A DNA stretch of 64,000 nt from Neonectria sp. B-13 (GCA_002682825.1 NOKP01000004.1:2539607-2603606), one strand, 5' to 3'. Counted from the stretch's first letter, positions 11,531 to 21,981 are shown. Made by a program: numbers and translations. The notes: generated from the letters alone by a model not told the origin.

Positions 11531-12331
11531 GATATTGGAGATGTCAGCAGGCAGACGAAACCGGCTTCCTCCACTTTAGGACTTCTATTCATACTTATAT
11601 CTATGATTTCTCTCTGCTGTTCAGGGGCTCTGGAAAATATGCTCCGATAAACTGCTTGGCGTTCACTAGTCGGTGCTAAGGCTGAAGTCGGGAATCGATA
11701 GCTTCATGATCTATCAAATTAGCCCATTTTCCACATGGTCTCGAACGTCTGCCACTAACTATACTGGTGGGGATCCACGTGAGTTAACCACCATTCTATT
11801 CCTCTTTGAATAGCTGAGCCCATCGTGATGATCCCCACGGTGCTAAGACCTTTATCTCATTGGACTTAATTACAGGCACTGAGTAATTCCCACAGCCACA
11901 TCTGACAACCACAGCACCAGCGACAACAATCGCACGCTGCATGTACGCTGCAGCTGATTTCGAGTTATCTCCGATGCCTCTGAGAGCCAGCCACGTTGTG
12001 CCAATACTGCGCTGTAGTTTCTATCGAATGTCCTGGAATGCGACGGTGATCAGGCGTGCAATCAGATCAAAGTGCAAATGCAACCCAATGCGATGTCATC
12101 GCCATAGGTCAGTATTGTAAATCGGACCATGCTGGAGGATGAGTTGGCAATGGCCTCGTATAAAGTCCCAAAACGTAGCTCGACTCACGTTGTAACTTCC
12201 ATGCGCCTTTCTCTTCCCCAAAATTCCCTTGCGTACCTGCAGACTGAACCGTTGTCACAATAAATTCTCGTGAGCCCCGAGACCCTAGCTATGCAACTCT
12301 ACCGAGCCATGACTAACCGACAAGCACAAAT
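11531..12331. other. Intergenic, between secreted-protein gene and GRF zinc-finger gene
   Basis: 801 bp between divergent starts; promoters of both genes. A 9-bp inverted repeat, GTGGGGATC (11767-11775) and GATCCCCAC (11830-11838), is the only structured element noticed. No gene seen. Confidence 0.45.
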
Positions 12332-12730
12332 ATGTCACCAACTAAGGTATCAATGGTGCACGTGGTAGAGCCGGCACTGCAGCCTAGATCGTGCTTCGTA
12401 TGTGGGAAGCTTCCGACAAGACGCATAACTCGATCAGATCGCAATAAAAACCGCGGGAGAGTATACGACAAGTGCGTGCCGTGCGATCGATTCCTCGCGT
12501 TCGTCGACGATACAGGCATCGGCAATCTCAACCCGGAGTGTCACTGCGGTGAACGGAGTCGTCTCCAGCGCGCAGGGAGTCACACGAAGACGCCTGGAGG
12601 GCTGCACTATGTGTGTAGTCGGGGTGGATGTGACTTTTGGCGCCGTTCTGTTAATGAAGATGGGAGCAAGCGGGTTGTGGACGTGCTCGATAACCAGATA
12701 ATTGAACAGCTGGCTGGACTATCTATCTGA
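12332..12730 (+). CDS. Small protein with two GRF-type zinc fingers
   Basis: Single-exon reading frame of 132 aa. Two successive Cys modules read as GRF zinc fingers. The first covers about residues 21-60: CFVCGKLPTRRI, then NRGRVYDKCVPC and FLAFVDD. The second covers about 69-110: CHCGERSRLQRAG, then PGGLHYVCSRGGC and DFWRR. GRF fingers occur in topoisomerase III alpha, APE2 and NEIL3, where they bind single-stranded nucleic acid (family knowledge). Here there is no catalytic domain at all; the protein is essentially the two fingers plus short tails. It may be a stand-alone nucleic-acid-binding protein. Upstream sequence shows no obvious additional exon, but one cannot be excluded. Confidence 0.7.
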   Translation: MSPTKVSMVHVVEPALQPRSCFVCGKLPTRRITRSDRNKNRGRVYDKCVPCDRFLAFVDDTGIGNLNPECHCGERSRLQRAGSHTKTPGGLHYVCSRGGCDFWRRSVNEDGSKRVVDVLDNQIIEQLAGLSI

Positions 12731-13074
12731 TGATAGTCCGCCCTGAATTTTGCGACAGACAAACCGAATTGATGTACTTTATTTGTTGTTTACGTCGTAC
12801 TTATATGTGAGAGCGCATTCTGTTAACTGATCTTGAGTTTGGGACGGCCCGCTTAAAGCGGCGAGGCGTAAGTTACAGGCTGCGGCAGGTACGTACCTCT
12901 GCAACAGCAATCTGACACGGCCACTTACAAATACACCACCAACACTATCATCCTCTGCTCCCCATACCTATATCCTTGTATCAAGCTTGGAGCTGGACGG
13001 ACGCTCGTGTCTCTCATCTGAAATCTTGGGTCTCTCGTTTTCCAGGACTCACAGAGTCATCCACCTCACTCATC
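12731..13074. other. Intergenic, 3' of GRF gene and promoter of dipeptidase
   Basis: 344 bp. Mixed composition, ending in a pyrimidine-rich leader with TCATC just before the dipeptidase start. Nothing else identified. Confidence 0.4.
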
Positions 13075-14682
13075 ATGGGTCGGACGGAACCCATCCTCCC
13101 GCTCAACAAGCCCAAGGGCAAGGCCGGCAAGCCCGGACGCCGCGCCAGTCCTCCACCTCCCTCATCGCCCAAGTTGACGCCCAAGAAGGTCGTCACCGCT
13201 ATATTCCTGTCATTGCTGGCTCTTAGCCTGCTGCACCGGCCTGTAACTCACTGCTACAACGGATTCCCCAAGTATGGCAAGGGTCAAGGCCTCTTGTCGC
13301 CCGAGGAGCGCGCGCGTAACATTCTCGATGAGCACCCGTTGATCGGTAAGCATCGAATCTCAAGGCACATCTCCAGCAACTGAATTTTGCGGCTGATGTC
13401 TCACTACTAGATGGTCATGTCGACTTCCCCATCCTTCTACGCTTTCTCTACGGGAATCGCATCTACAATGACAACTTCACCAAGCCCTTTGAGCGAGGCG
13501 AACTGCCTGGTCACGTCGATCTCCAGCGCCTCCGCGAAGGACACAGCGGCGGCGCATTTTGGAGCCTTTTTGCTCCCTGCCCAGAGAATGGCTCCGACTT
13601 CTCCGATGGGAACTATGCCTCTAGTAAGCTTGATCATCTCTCGCATGTCGCGTCTAGCGCTAATCGTATCAAACCAGGCGTCCAATTCACTCTGGACCAG
13701 ATAGACGTCATGACGAGGCTGCAGGAGCTCTACCCAAACGACTTCTCTCAAAAGGTTGACAGCTCCAACGCCCTCAAGGCTTTCCAGCAGGGCAAATTCA
13801 TTTCTCCCTTCGGCATCGAGGGCCTGCATCAGATTGGCAACTCCGCTGCCAACCTCCGCAAGTTCTATGAACTCGGCACCCGCTACGCCACCCTCACTCA
13901 CAACTGCCACAACAAGTTTGCCGATGCCGCGCTCCTGGAGAACCCCATACGCAAGGCCGAGCCGCTCTGGGGTGGTGTCAGCCCCCTTGGGCGTCGTCTA
14001 ATCCACGAGATGAACCGGATCGGCATGATTGTTGATCTGTCTCACGTCAGGTTTGTCAATCCTCTCTCACGCCCAATGACCATTACTGACCCCCGTACTT
14101 GCACCCAGTGAGGACACGATGCTGGATGTTCTGGGTAACAAGAGCGATTGGGCCGGATCGAAGGCACCAGTCATCTTCTCTCACAGCTCTGCCTATAGCA
14201 TCTGTCCCCATCCCCGCAATGTCAAGGACCATGTCCTCCAGCTCGTCAAGGAGCGCAACTCCGTCGTCATGGTCAACATTTCTCCCGATTTCATCTCCTG
14301 CGTCGACAACGGCAACGAAAACGGCGTCCCCGACTTCTTCCCCGCCAACTCGACACGGGCCCAAGTGGCCCAGCACATCCTCCACATCGGCAACCTCATT
14401 GGCTTCGACTACGTCGGCATTGGTACTGACTTTGACGGCATCGCGAACGTGCCTGAGGGCTTTGAGGACGTGTCCAGGTATCCAGACCTGGTGGCCGACC
14501 TGTTGAAGAACGGCGTGAGCAACGAGGACGCAGCCAAGGTTGTTGGTGGGAACGTCCTGCGCGTGTGGAAGGATGTAGATGCTGTGGCTGCCAAGATGCA
14601 GGACACCTTTGAGCTGCCCATGGAAGACGAGCTGGAGACGCTTAAGTTCGAGGCAAGGGGAGACTCGACTGGATCTGTTTAG
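13075..14682 (+). CDS. Membrane dipeptidase (peptidase family M19), N-terminally anchored
   Basis: Exons 13075-13345, 13411-13623, 13678-14050, 14109-14682; predicted 476 aa. A Lys/Pro-rich cytosolic head is followed by one transmembrane segment at about 39-53 (VVTAIFLSLLALSLL), so it is probably a type II membrane protein instead of GPI-anchored like the mammalian enzyme. Zinc-site motifs of renal dipeptidase are present: HVD in DGHVDFPIL right after intron 1, DLSHVS across intron 3, and FSHSSAYSICPHPRN; also GIGTDFDGI near the C-terminus. The enzyme hydrolyses dipeptides with a binuclear zinc centre. Each splice restores a family-typical sequence. Intron 2 (54 nt) has no stop in frame, so its retention would add 18 residues. 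Confidence 0.9.
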
Positions 14683-14912
14683 ATGATTGCTGCGTCTGGC
14701 ACGCCACGATGCAGAGTCCATTCGTCTCATCGTACATTGTATATACACATCTTGTACAATAGGAAGCGTTGGCTTCACTTCCTCTGCTAGTTTTGCCCAT
14801 GGCTTCATGAATGCCTCTAAATTTGCTGCAAACACAGTAATTCCGCGTCTCACTCCGCCGCAGAAGCTTCCTTAGAGCTAGCAGCGAATATCCGGGATTA
14901 ACTAGCCCGCTC

Positions 14913-15419
14913 TCAACCTCTCCGCTCGACCCTGTTGAGTTTGTTCGCCGTCGCCGTCTGCGTCCTGGTCCGCTGTCCGCGCACCGGCAGACCCATGGCG
15001 TGTCGTCGACCGCGGTACGTGCCCATGTCCTTCAACCTGCGAATATTCTCCTGGACGAGCCGGCGGGCGTCGGTCTCGAGCGTCATCTGCGACAGCTCGG
15101 CCGTGATGGAGGTGACGGTCCTGGGGGCGAGGGAGCCGACTTTGGCGAGCTTGTGGATGGAGTGCTTGGCCATGATGCGGGTGGAAGTGGTCGACCCGAG
15201 AGCGTAGAACGACTCGAGGGCTTTCTAGAGGGGGGGAGAGAAACGCCGCGTGAGAAATGCCGTCGTGGGAATCGTGAGTGGATGGGGTTGGCGGTTTGGA
15301 GGTCGGCTTACCTTGACCAACTTCTGCTCGCCGAAGTTGACACCGAGAAGAAACACCTGGAGGGGGAGTCAGTCGGGGGCTAGGTTTCGGCAGGGACGCA
15401 ATTGGCGCAGACGAACCAT
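14913..15419 (-). CDS. SWS2: Mitochondrial small-subunit ribosomal protein uS13m
   Basis: Exons 15419-15417, 15356-15312, 15224-14913; predicted 119 aa, the usual size. The sequence begins MVFLLGVNFGEQKLVKK, continues MAKHSIHKLAKVGSLAPRTV, and ends with the S13 signature YRGRRHAMGLPVRGQRTRTQ. A component of the head of the mitochondrial 37S subunit. The first coding exon is only the ATG: upstream of GTG (15356) the same frame meets TGA within five codons, and the ATG at 15419-15417 is followed directly by a GTTCGT donor; splicing gives M-VFLLGVNF. Convergent with the dipeptidase (stops 230 bp apart) and divergent from cyclophilin B. Confidence 0.9.
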
Positions 15420-15882
15420 TGTGACGGATTTCTCGTGGATATCACAGTCGCATGCTTCGGATCTCGAATTGGACTCTGCGGCTCAGAGTGGATGGAGGGA
15501 TGGAAGTGCAAAAGATGCGCTGCTCGGGGAAACAAGGGCTAAACGTGGGAAGCCGTGTCGGTGGTGGTACGTACCGTGCGTGTGCCCAGAACACACCGAC
15601 CGCTGTTAGGAGCCTGCTTCGCCCAACAGCAGCACAGCTCCAGCGGGGTTCGCCCCTCTGAAACTGGCCTGAAGCTTCCCCCTCAGCTCCAGCGGCCCCC
15701 TAGCTCGCCAGGTACAGTAAGCCCGGGCGCCAATTGCGCAAGAGTCCCTGCTCTCTAGGCCATATCGTATAAGTGTCCCCATCCCACCTCGGCCGCCTCT
15801 TCCTCTCCTCTCCTCTTATCCTCTCCATCACCGCGTGTTGCAGTATCTTCCCCGATCCGCAGCAGGAGAAACCCCCGCAATC
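15420..15882. promoter_or_regulatory. Shared promoter region of uS13m and cyclophilin B
   Basis: 463 bp between divergent starts. C/T-rich leader on the + strand from about 15780. No classical unfolded-protein-response element recognised although cyclophilin B is an ER protein. Confidence 0.4.
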
Positions 15883-16795
15883 ATGTTCAACCTCCGCCGA
15901 CTTTTCGTCTCGGTCGCCCTCCTCTTCGGAGTCGGCCTGGTCTTCTTCACCCAGACCGCCGAGGCCACCAAGGGCCCCAAGATCACCCACAAGGTCTACT
16001 TCGACATCGAGCAGGATGGCCAGGCACTCGGTCGCATCGTCTTCGGCCTCTACGGCAAGACCGTTCCCAAGACCGCTGAGAATTTCCGTGCCCTTGCCAC
16101 CGGCGAGACTGGCATTGGCTACGAGGGCTCTGGCTTCCACCGCGTCATCAAGCAATTCATGATCCAGGGTGGTGACTTCACCAAGGGCGACGGCACTGGT
16201 GGCAAGTCCATCTACGGCGACAAGTTCGAGGATGAGAACTTCAAGCTCCGCCACACCAAGAAGGGCCTGCTCTCCATGGCCAACGCCGGCAAGGACACCA
16301 ACGGCTCCCAGTTCTTCATCACCACTGTCGTCACCTCGTAAGCATCCCTTCTCTCTTCTCCTGTTGTATGTACCATGTTGGAGCTTTGCAACTGACAATT
16401 GATGGATTAGTTGGCTCGATGGCCGCCACGTCGTCTTTGGCGAGGTCATTGAGGGCTACGAGATCGTCGAGAAGATCGAGCAGACCGAGACTGCCAACGA
16501 CAAGCCCAAGAAGCCCATCAAGATTGCCAAGAGCGGCGAGCTCGAGGTCCCCCCTGAAGGTACTCACGTCGAGCTCTAAATGGCAAAGTACCTCGCCACA
16601 ACACTCCCCCGTCTTGCCTGGGCCCAGTGCTGATTCGTATGTTGCCACCCTTCAGGCCTCTATGGCACGGCTGGATGGGCACCCGAGGAGTTGGGCTGGT
16701 CCTGGTTCACGAAGGGATCGATCTTGGTCGTTTTCGCTGGCCTTGTCTTTATTGGCATCCGATCCGCCAAGAGCTTCCACCCCGGCCGCTTTTAG
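15883..16795 (+). CDS. ER cyclophilin B (peptidyl-prolyl isomerase) with two possible C-termini
   Basis: Constitutive exons are 15883-16337 and 16411 onward. Signal peptide at about 1-27 ([22 protein letters not shown]), then a complete cyclophilin domain with the active-site segments [25 protein letters not shown] and [12 protein letters not shown]. Catalyses proline cis-trans isomerisation during folding in the ER lumen. Two ends are possible. (a) Reading straight on gives a 207-aa protein ending PPEGTHVEL at the TAA 16577-16579; HVEL resembles an ER-retention tetrapeptide. (b) Removing 16560-16655 (GTACTC donor, TTCAG acceptor, 96 nt) joins in frame to 16656-16795, giving 247 aa with a C-terminal segment [20 protein letters not shown], the hydrophobic stretch [14 protein letters not shown] and tail [11 protein letters not shown]. 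Both are open and plausible. The coordinates given include form (b). Confidence 0.85.
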
Positions 16796-17232
16796 AATAT
16801 CAAAGCTGGGAAAGATATTTGGAGGAGACAATACAAAACACGTTTCTTGTGGAATTGGACTTGCGACATACTACGTTGGAGATTTCGCAACTCACTCGGC
16901 CCGACCCCAATTCCTCCTGTGTACAATGCCATATGATTTGCACCGTTGCCAAGCTTCCGTATCCGTGCTATTCGTCTTGACTTCTCCACGTTGCCGCGTG
17001 TTCCCGGTCGCTCTGTTCTAACTTCTGGCCCTCATCTTGAATTCCCACTCTGGCAACACCCCTGTCACGTGGAGCCGGCGACGCTTAACAGAACAGCGCC
17101 TCACAACTCCCCGCCGAAAAAAAGCTGTAAGTTCGTAGCGGCACTCACTCACTCACTCACTCACTCGACCACAACTTCTTGTGTATCTTGCCGCAACCAG
17201 ACCCTTCCCAATCTTTTCTTTTCTTTTCCGCC
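16796..17232. promoter_or_regulatory. Intergenic: cyclophilin B 3' end and TRM112 promoter
   Basis: 437 bp. Contains a CACGTG hexamer at 17066-17071 and a (CACT)n run at about 17141-17165 in the probable TRM112 leader. No gene seen. Confidence 0.45.
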
Positions 17233-17727
17233 ATGAAGATCCTCAGCGTCAACTTCCTCAGCTGCGCCGTCAAGGCCTGCAAGAGCTCCTCCGACTCGTT
17301 CCCCCTCCACGCCAAGGACGCTGAGCTCGTCCAGGATGAGATTGAGCTGAACCCCGACATGATCATCAACGTCCTGCCCCGCCTCGACTGGGCCGCCCTG
17401 CGCACCACGTCATCCGAGGTAAGTGTCCAGGTTGTGTGATGCCTGAAAAGAAAGGCCTTCGTTGCACTGCGTTCTCCTCCACTTCTCGTCGTAGTCGAAG
17501 GTGTGTCTAACTTTGATGTGCTTTCATAGCTCGGTTTCCCTCAACTGCCCGAGCAAGCCCCCACGGCTGAGGAGTTGAAGGCCGACGAGGCGATGCTCAA
17601 GGACCTGCACCACCTGTTGCTGGAGACCCAGATCTCCGAGGGCAAGCTGGTGTGCGGTCACTGCGGGCACGAGTACGCCATCAAGGAGGGCATCGCCAAC
17701 TTTCTGCTGCCAAGCCACTTGGTGTGA
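17233..17727 (+). CDS. TRM112: Multifunctional methyltransferase subunit TRM112
   Basis: Exons 17233-17418 and 17530-17727; predicted 127 aa, the usual length. Starts MKILSVNFLSCAVKACKSS, with zinc ligands Cys11 and Cys16, and has the second CxxC in KLVCGHCGHEYAIKEGIANF, followed by LLPSHLV at the end. TRM112 is the small zinc-binding activator of several methyltransferases acting on tRNA, rRNA (Bud23) and release factor eRF1 (Mtq2). The intron is 111 bp with a GTAAGT donor. It follows cyclophilin B on the same strand. Confidence 0.95.
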
Positions 17728-18108
17728 GGGCTGTGAACGTATGCGAGGCTTTTGGGTGGGGGGAGATGGAACGGAGAGAGGCTGGGCGCCTCACGGGGAG
17801 AAGGTCGCATCAAAGAAGACGGCATAGGTGGGCGGAGTCACTTTGGAGTCCGGCGTTTAACTCTTCATTACAGCCTTAGTTCATGTAGTGTTGGATAAAC
17901 TTAACCCGTTAATCCAATCCAAGGCCGAGCGAGGATTCGTGGTTTGAAATCCGTCCTTATTCTGCTTCTAGTCTGCCAGTCCTACAACGTGCCGATACTG
18001 ATCCTCCCTCCGGTCAAGACACACCAAGAAACCCAAAACTCCATAATCTGATGTACAAATCCGTGACAGCAACTTCCAGAGACTGTAGCTACAGGACTAG
18101 GCAAAGTA
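17728..18108. other. 3' flanks of convergent TRM112 and BIG1
   Basis: 381 bp between convergent stops; nothing beyond ordinary untranslated sequence seen. Confidence 0.4.
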
Positions 18109-19098
18109 TTACTGCTTCTTCTGAGCTGCGGGGCCCATGTCCTTTTCGAAGGCGCCGTAGGACACCTCGAGACTAGCGAGGGCCCTGAGGCCAACGAACA
18201 GGATCGACAACAGGACAATCGTGGTGATGATGGCCATGAAGATGCCTACAACAGGGTCAGTGGGTGGTTTCCCCGCCAGGGCAAGGAGAGGATGCTTACC
18301 AGGTGTAAAGAACTGGTACTTCTCAAACAGGGGACGTCTGTCGCGCTCCGTTCCGTTGTCAGCTCGTCGCATGGGGGAGCTGCTGAGGTCCCGTTTGAGA
18401 TCCATACGCAGACGGTCGTCGAACTCGGGCTCGTAGATCTGTTCGCCGGGAGTGCCGACGAACAGGATGGTGTAGGACTCGCTCGAAGAGAGTCCATCGA
18501 GGCTCCTGGACAGAATGTCGTCTAAACCTTCATCAGTTTGCGCCCCTTGGGTGTTAAATGGAAGGGGGCGACTCACCACTGTCAGCCAGGGAGCCAGCCC
18601 GGTCAGAGGTTAGGGGCGGGAGAGACAGCTCCTCGACGGTGACATGTTTATTCTTCTGTTCGCAAGCGATCATGACGAAGTTTTCCAGGCCGGCCTTGGT
18701 CATATGGCCAACAACCTCGGACACGATAAACTTGCCCTGGATGCGCGAGTCGTCGACGGCCCGGCAGAGATGTGGCATCGCGCAGGCGCTGGACGCGAGC
18801 TCGGCGGAGTTGATGCCCGGCTGGGAGACAAACAGATAATGGTCGCTAGGGCATGCTGAGAGGATGTACTTGGTCTCCTCAATCGCGCTGGAGCTCGTCT
18901 GAATCTGGTTGGAGGTGGGAGCGTCGGGGAACCTAGATGGATGTCAATCACAGGGAGCTCCTTCAATGGGACCCCGGGAGACCAGGGGAAGGGCGCGTCA
19001 TACGCAGAAGTTGACAGGAGGACCAAAGGAGAAGAATCCGAAAAGGCAGCCGAGGGCACGGCGAGCGCCAGGGCGCTGGCGAGAAGTTGGAGACGCAT
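18109..19098 (-). CDS. BIG1: ER membrane protein BIG1 (V-ATPase Ac45/Voa1-like C-terminus)
   Basis: Exons 19098-19004, 18932-18577, 18521-18300, 18245-18109; predicted 269 aa. Signal peptide at residues 1-19 (MRLQLLASALALAVPSAAF) and FSDSSPLVLLSTSA typical of the family start; a lumenal domain (DHYLFVSQPGINS, FIVSEVVGHMTKAGLENFV), then YQFFTPG and a single transmembrane helix (IFMAIITTIVLLSILFVGL) with a short cytosolic tail. In yeast, Big1 is needed for beta-1,6-glucan in the wall; its C-terminus resembles the V-ATPase accessory subunit Voa1/Ac45 (family knowledge). The tail ends QKKQ, close to but not matching a dilysine retrieval signal. Intron 3 (18299-18246, 54 nt) has no stop in frame. 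Confidence 0.8.
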
Positions 19099-19762
19099 AG
19101 CTGACGAGGAGCAATTGATGTCGGCTTCGTGTCTGCCTGTCGGTTACAGCTTGTGATGGGAGGCTCGAAGGTATGCGAGCTGATGCACCAAGGTAGCCTT
19201 ACGTAACCCCTCTGCTAAGAGCAACACCCCGTTTCATGAATGCTCCCGATTTCATAACAGGAACGACCCCCCGCTAACAGAGTAAATTGCAGAGACAGAC
19301 TCCACTTCTCTCAATAACCTCCATAGATCCCTGTAAGTGACTTGACTAAAAGTCTTGTGGTAACAGCAGCTTAACCTTTAGATCTCATTTCTAGCATCGG
19401 AAAACTCGAGAAAAACATCAGGGTTGATATCTAGTGTTAAATATTCGGATAATTGGTTTCAGGCTAAGTATAGGATCAGATTATGTATATCTATTCTCAG
19501 GATGAGGATGAACTGTGTCTTAGGCTTGAGGTATCTGTTATGGAGCTCGGGGGTCCATGTTAGGGTACTCCCGTATCATGCACACCTCGGTGAGCGATCC
19601 GCGCCAGTGTCTCCTGCGGAAAAGTCCATGCGATGGTGGACTCCCAGCCGTCTGCCTTTCCTACGGAGCAAAACCGACAAGACAAAAACATATTTTTACG
19701 TTCCCCAGACCAGTTTTTGACGTCAACAACGCACCAAAGCCTATTGGTTGCAAGGCGCCATC
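19099..19762. other. Intergenic between BIG1 and RRP17-like gene, with AT-rich island
   Basis: 664 bp between divergent starts. About 19310-19560 is noticeably AT-rich with many TA steps, unlike the GC-rich surroundings, and could be an old inserted and mutated fragment or simply promoter. No ORF or repeat partner recognised. Confidence 0.4.
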
Positions 19763-20481
19763 ATGTTCGCCAAACCCAGGCCCAAGAAGAGCATTCTGCC
19801 TCCACAAGGCAAGAAGCGCAAGGCTACATCCGCCGTTGCAGAAATCAATTTCGACAATGAGGCGCGCCAAGAATTTCTCACTGGCTTCCACAAACGCAAG
19901 CAGCAGCGAATCAAGAATGCGCAGGAGGATGCGGCCAAGCGGACTCGCGAGGAAAAGATTCAAGCGCGGAAGCAGGTAAATTCTCTTCCCCCAATGCCTC
20001 CTACGTGTTCTGCGACAAGATGTTAAGACGGAATGACCCCCAGATTCGAGACACCCGTCGTATGGAAATGGAGGACCACGTCGCCACAGTAAACAAGATG
20101 CTACAGGAGTCGGAGGCTGCGGGAGGGGTTTCGTTGGCCTCCGACAATGGATCTGCCGACGAGTGGGACGGCTTTCCCGACCAACCGAATCTCGATATCG
20201 TGGACCATGAGGAAGAATACATTGATGAGGATCGTTACACAACAGTCACGGTCGAGTCTGTATCAGTATCGCGAGACGGCCTGTACAAGCCGCAGGTTGT
20301 TGAGGAGAAGGACGAGGATGAAAATGAGCCCAAAGACAAAGAGGAGGAGGCCAAGACCGCGGATTCAAGGCCAGAGCATCCCAAAAAGAAGAAGAAGAAA
20401 TTCCGCTACGAATCTAAGCTCGAAAGGCAGTTGACGGAGAGGAAACGCAAAAACAAGAGCAAACCACGGATTCGTGACTAG
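19763..20481 (+). CDS. RRP17: Nucleolar rRNA-processing protein, RRP17/NOL12 (Nop25) family
   Basis: Exons 19763-19975 and 20044-20481; predicted 216 aa. The N-terminal half carries the family signature: EINFDNEARQEFLTGFHKRK followed by QQRIKNAQEDAAKRTREEKI, a basic helical region. The middle is acidic, and the C-terminus is a lysine-rich nucleolar tail (KKKKKKFRYESKLERQLTER). Yeast Rrp17 is a 5'-3' exonuclease of 5'-end maturation of large-subunit rRNA (family knowledge). Divergent from BIG1, convergent with tropomyosin (281 bp between stops). Confidence 0.85.
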
Positions 20482-20762
20482 CTGTAGCTAGACTGCGAGG
20501 AACACACGAGGGACGCAAGCGAGCAAGACGAATGCAGGCAGGATTTACAAAAGATACCCTTGAGAAAGCCAGCTTCAATCAGCTTGTACAAACATAACAT
20601 GCGGCAGCTGCTCCGTTCGCTCATCTGGCAACACTCTGAAACTAATCCATTGCACCCTAAGGCAGCAGTCAGACAAGCCGGTCTGGTCCGCCCACGGCTG
20701 CCTGGGAACTCGCCAGCGTCCATCAGGGGTCCGTTGCATGTCGTGCGCGGCCATCCACCCTC

Positions 20763-21472
20763 TCAAATGTTGCCAATCTCATTCTGGAGATCCTCCAGGT
20801 CCTTCTGGAGAGTGGCGTGCTTCTTGGCCATCTCCTCGTACTTGGACTCCCAGTTGTCACGCTCACTCTCGAGGGCTTGCACCTTGCGCTCGAAGTGTCC
20901 GGCCTTGACGTCGGTCTGTCGGAGCCTGTGAGGTTTGGTTTGTTAGCACAGATCCCGGCCTAGGAGAAAAGAGAAAACTGGCACAACGGCCAGGTGCCGA
21001 AATGGCGGTGTTCAGGGCGGTGTCCCAGATAAGGCGCTGACGTACTTCTCGTTGGCCTCCCGGAGCGTCTTGTCGGCCTCCTCGGCCTCCTCCTCAAGGA
21101 GCTGCAGTCGTCGCTGAAGGGTCTCGTTCTGGGTGCCGTGCTGCTGGCCCTCTTCGGCGGACTTCTTGAAGTCCTTGGTGGTGTTCTCGAGCTTCTCGAC
21201 CTCCTCCTCGAGGATGTTGTTCTTGTGCTGCAGCGAGGTGATCTCTTGCTCCTTGGTCAAGTTCTCCTGCTCTAGCACCTTGATCGTCTTCTGGAGCTCC
21301 TCGACTTTGCCCGAAGCCTCGTCGGCCTCCAGGCGGAGCTGGTTCATTTTCTGACGATCCCCAACGATATTAGCCACGAGTACATCCAAGCGCACTATTA
21401 CCCCTCCAAGGGCCGGCGACGCGGTGGGGTAACCGAGGAGCTGGAGCAACTCACCTCCTTGATGCGGTCCAT
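20763..21472 (-). CDS. Tropomyosin
   Basis: Exons 21472-21455 (18 nt, MDRIKE), 21350-21046, 20925-20763; predicted 161 aa, the standard size of a short fungal tropomyosin. An uninterrupted heptad coiled coil: KMNQLRLEADEASGKVEELQ, EEEVEKLENTTKDFK, EANEKLRQTDVKAGHFERKV, ending LQNEIGNI. Binds along formin-made actin filaments in cables and the contractile ring. The 18-nt first exon is supported because MDRIKEKMNQLRLEAD is the conserved start. Introns are 104 and 120 bp. Confidence 0.95.
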
Positions 21473-21981
21473 TGTGAAGGGTGGCGATGGATGAGGTTGT
21501 GGGTGTTGGATAGGCTGGAGCTGGGTTGACGATGGTCTGGAGAGGAGACTTGTCGGGAATGCAGGTGTAGATGATGTGGTCAGGAAGCCGAGAAAGGGGA
21601 GAACCTAAGATGCCCCTCCACAACTGCCCCAACTGACCTACCCCGGTGGTGGCCGTGATACAGCCTCTGTGGCTGGTGGCGTCGCTGGCGTACCGCCCCG
21701 TTCACTGCAGTCCGTCCACTGAGCCTACTAGAGGTGCCCGGCACAGCAGCTGCATTTGGGTACCGGGGTACGTACCGCCTAGGCAGCGTGGCTGTTGCCC
21801 TGCCAACATTCGCACGGGCCTAGCAAAACATCCCGGTCGTCATTCCGTTTACCCTGGGCGACGGCGAACTTGTGACCCCTAATCCCCATTGCTGGGCTCA
21901 ACATACCGATCTGTATCCGTCATTGAATCTTTTTGGAAGCGGAACATCCAGGCGACCTCACCAGACTCATCATTTGCCATC
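21473..21981. promoter_or_regulatory. Shared promoter region of tropomyosin and securin-like gene
   Basis: 509 bp between divergent starts. A GGTACGTACC-like palindromic stretch lies near 21763-21776. Nothing else recognised. Confidence 0.4.

Noticed and set aside
14083..14853. 256-codon minus-strand frame
   Set aside because: Antisense to the last exon of the dipeptidase, whose conserved zinc-site motifs define the true strand.
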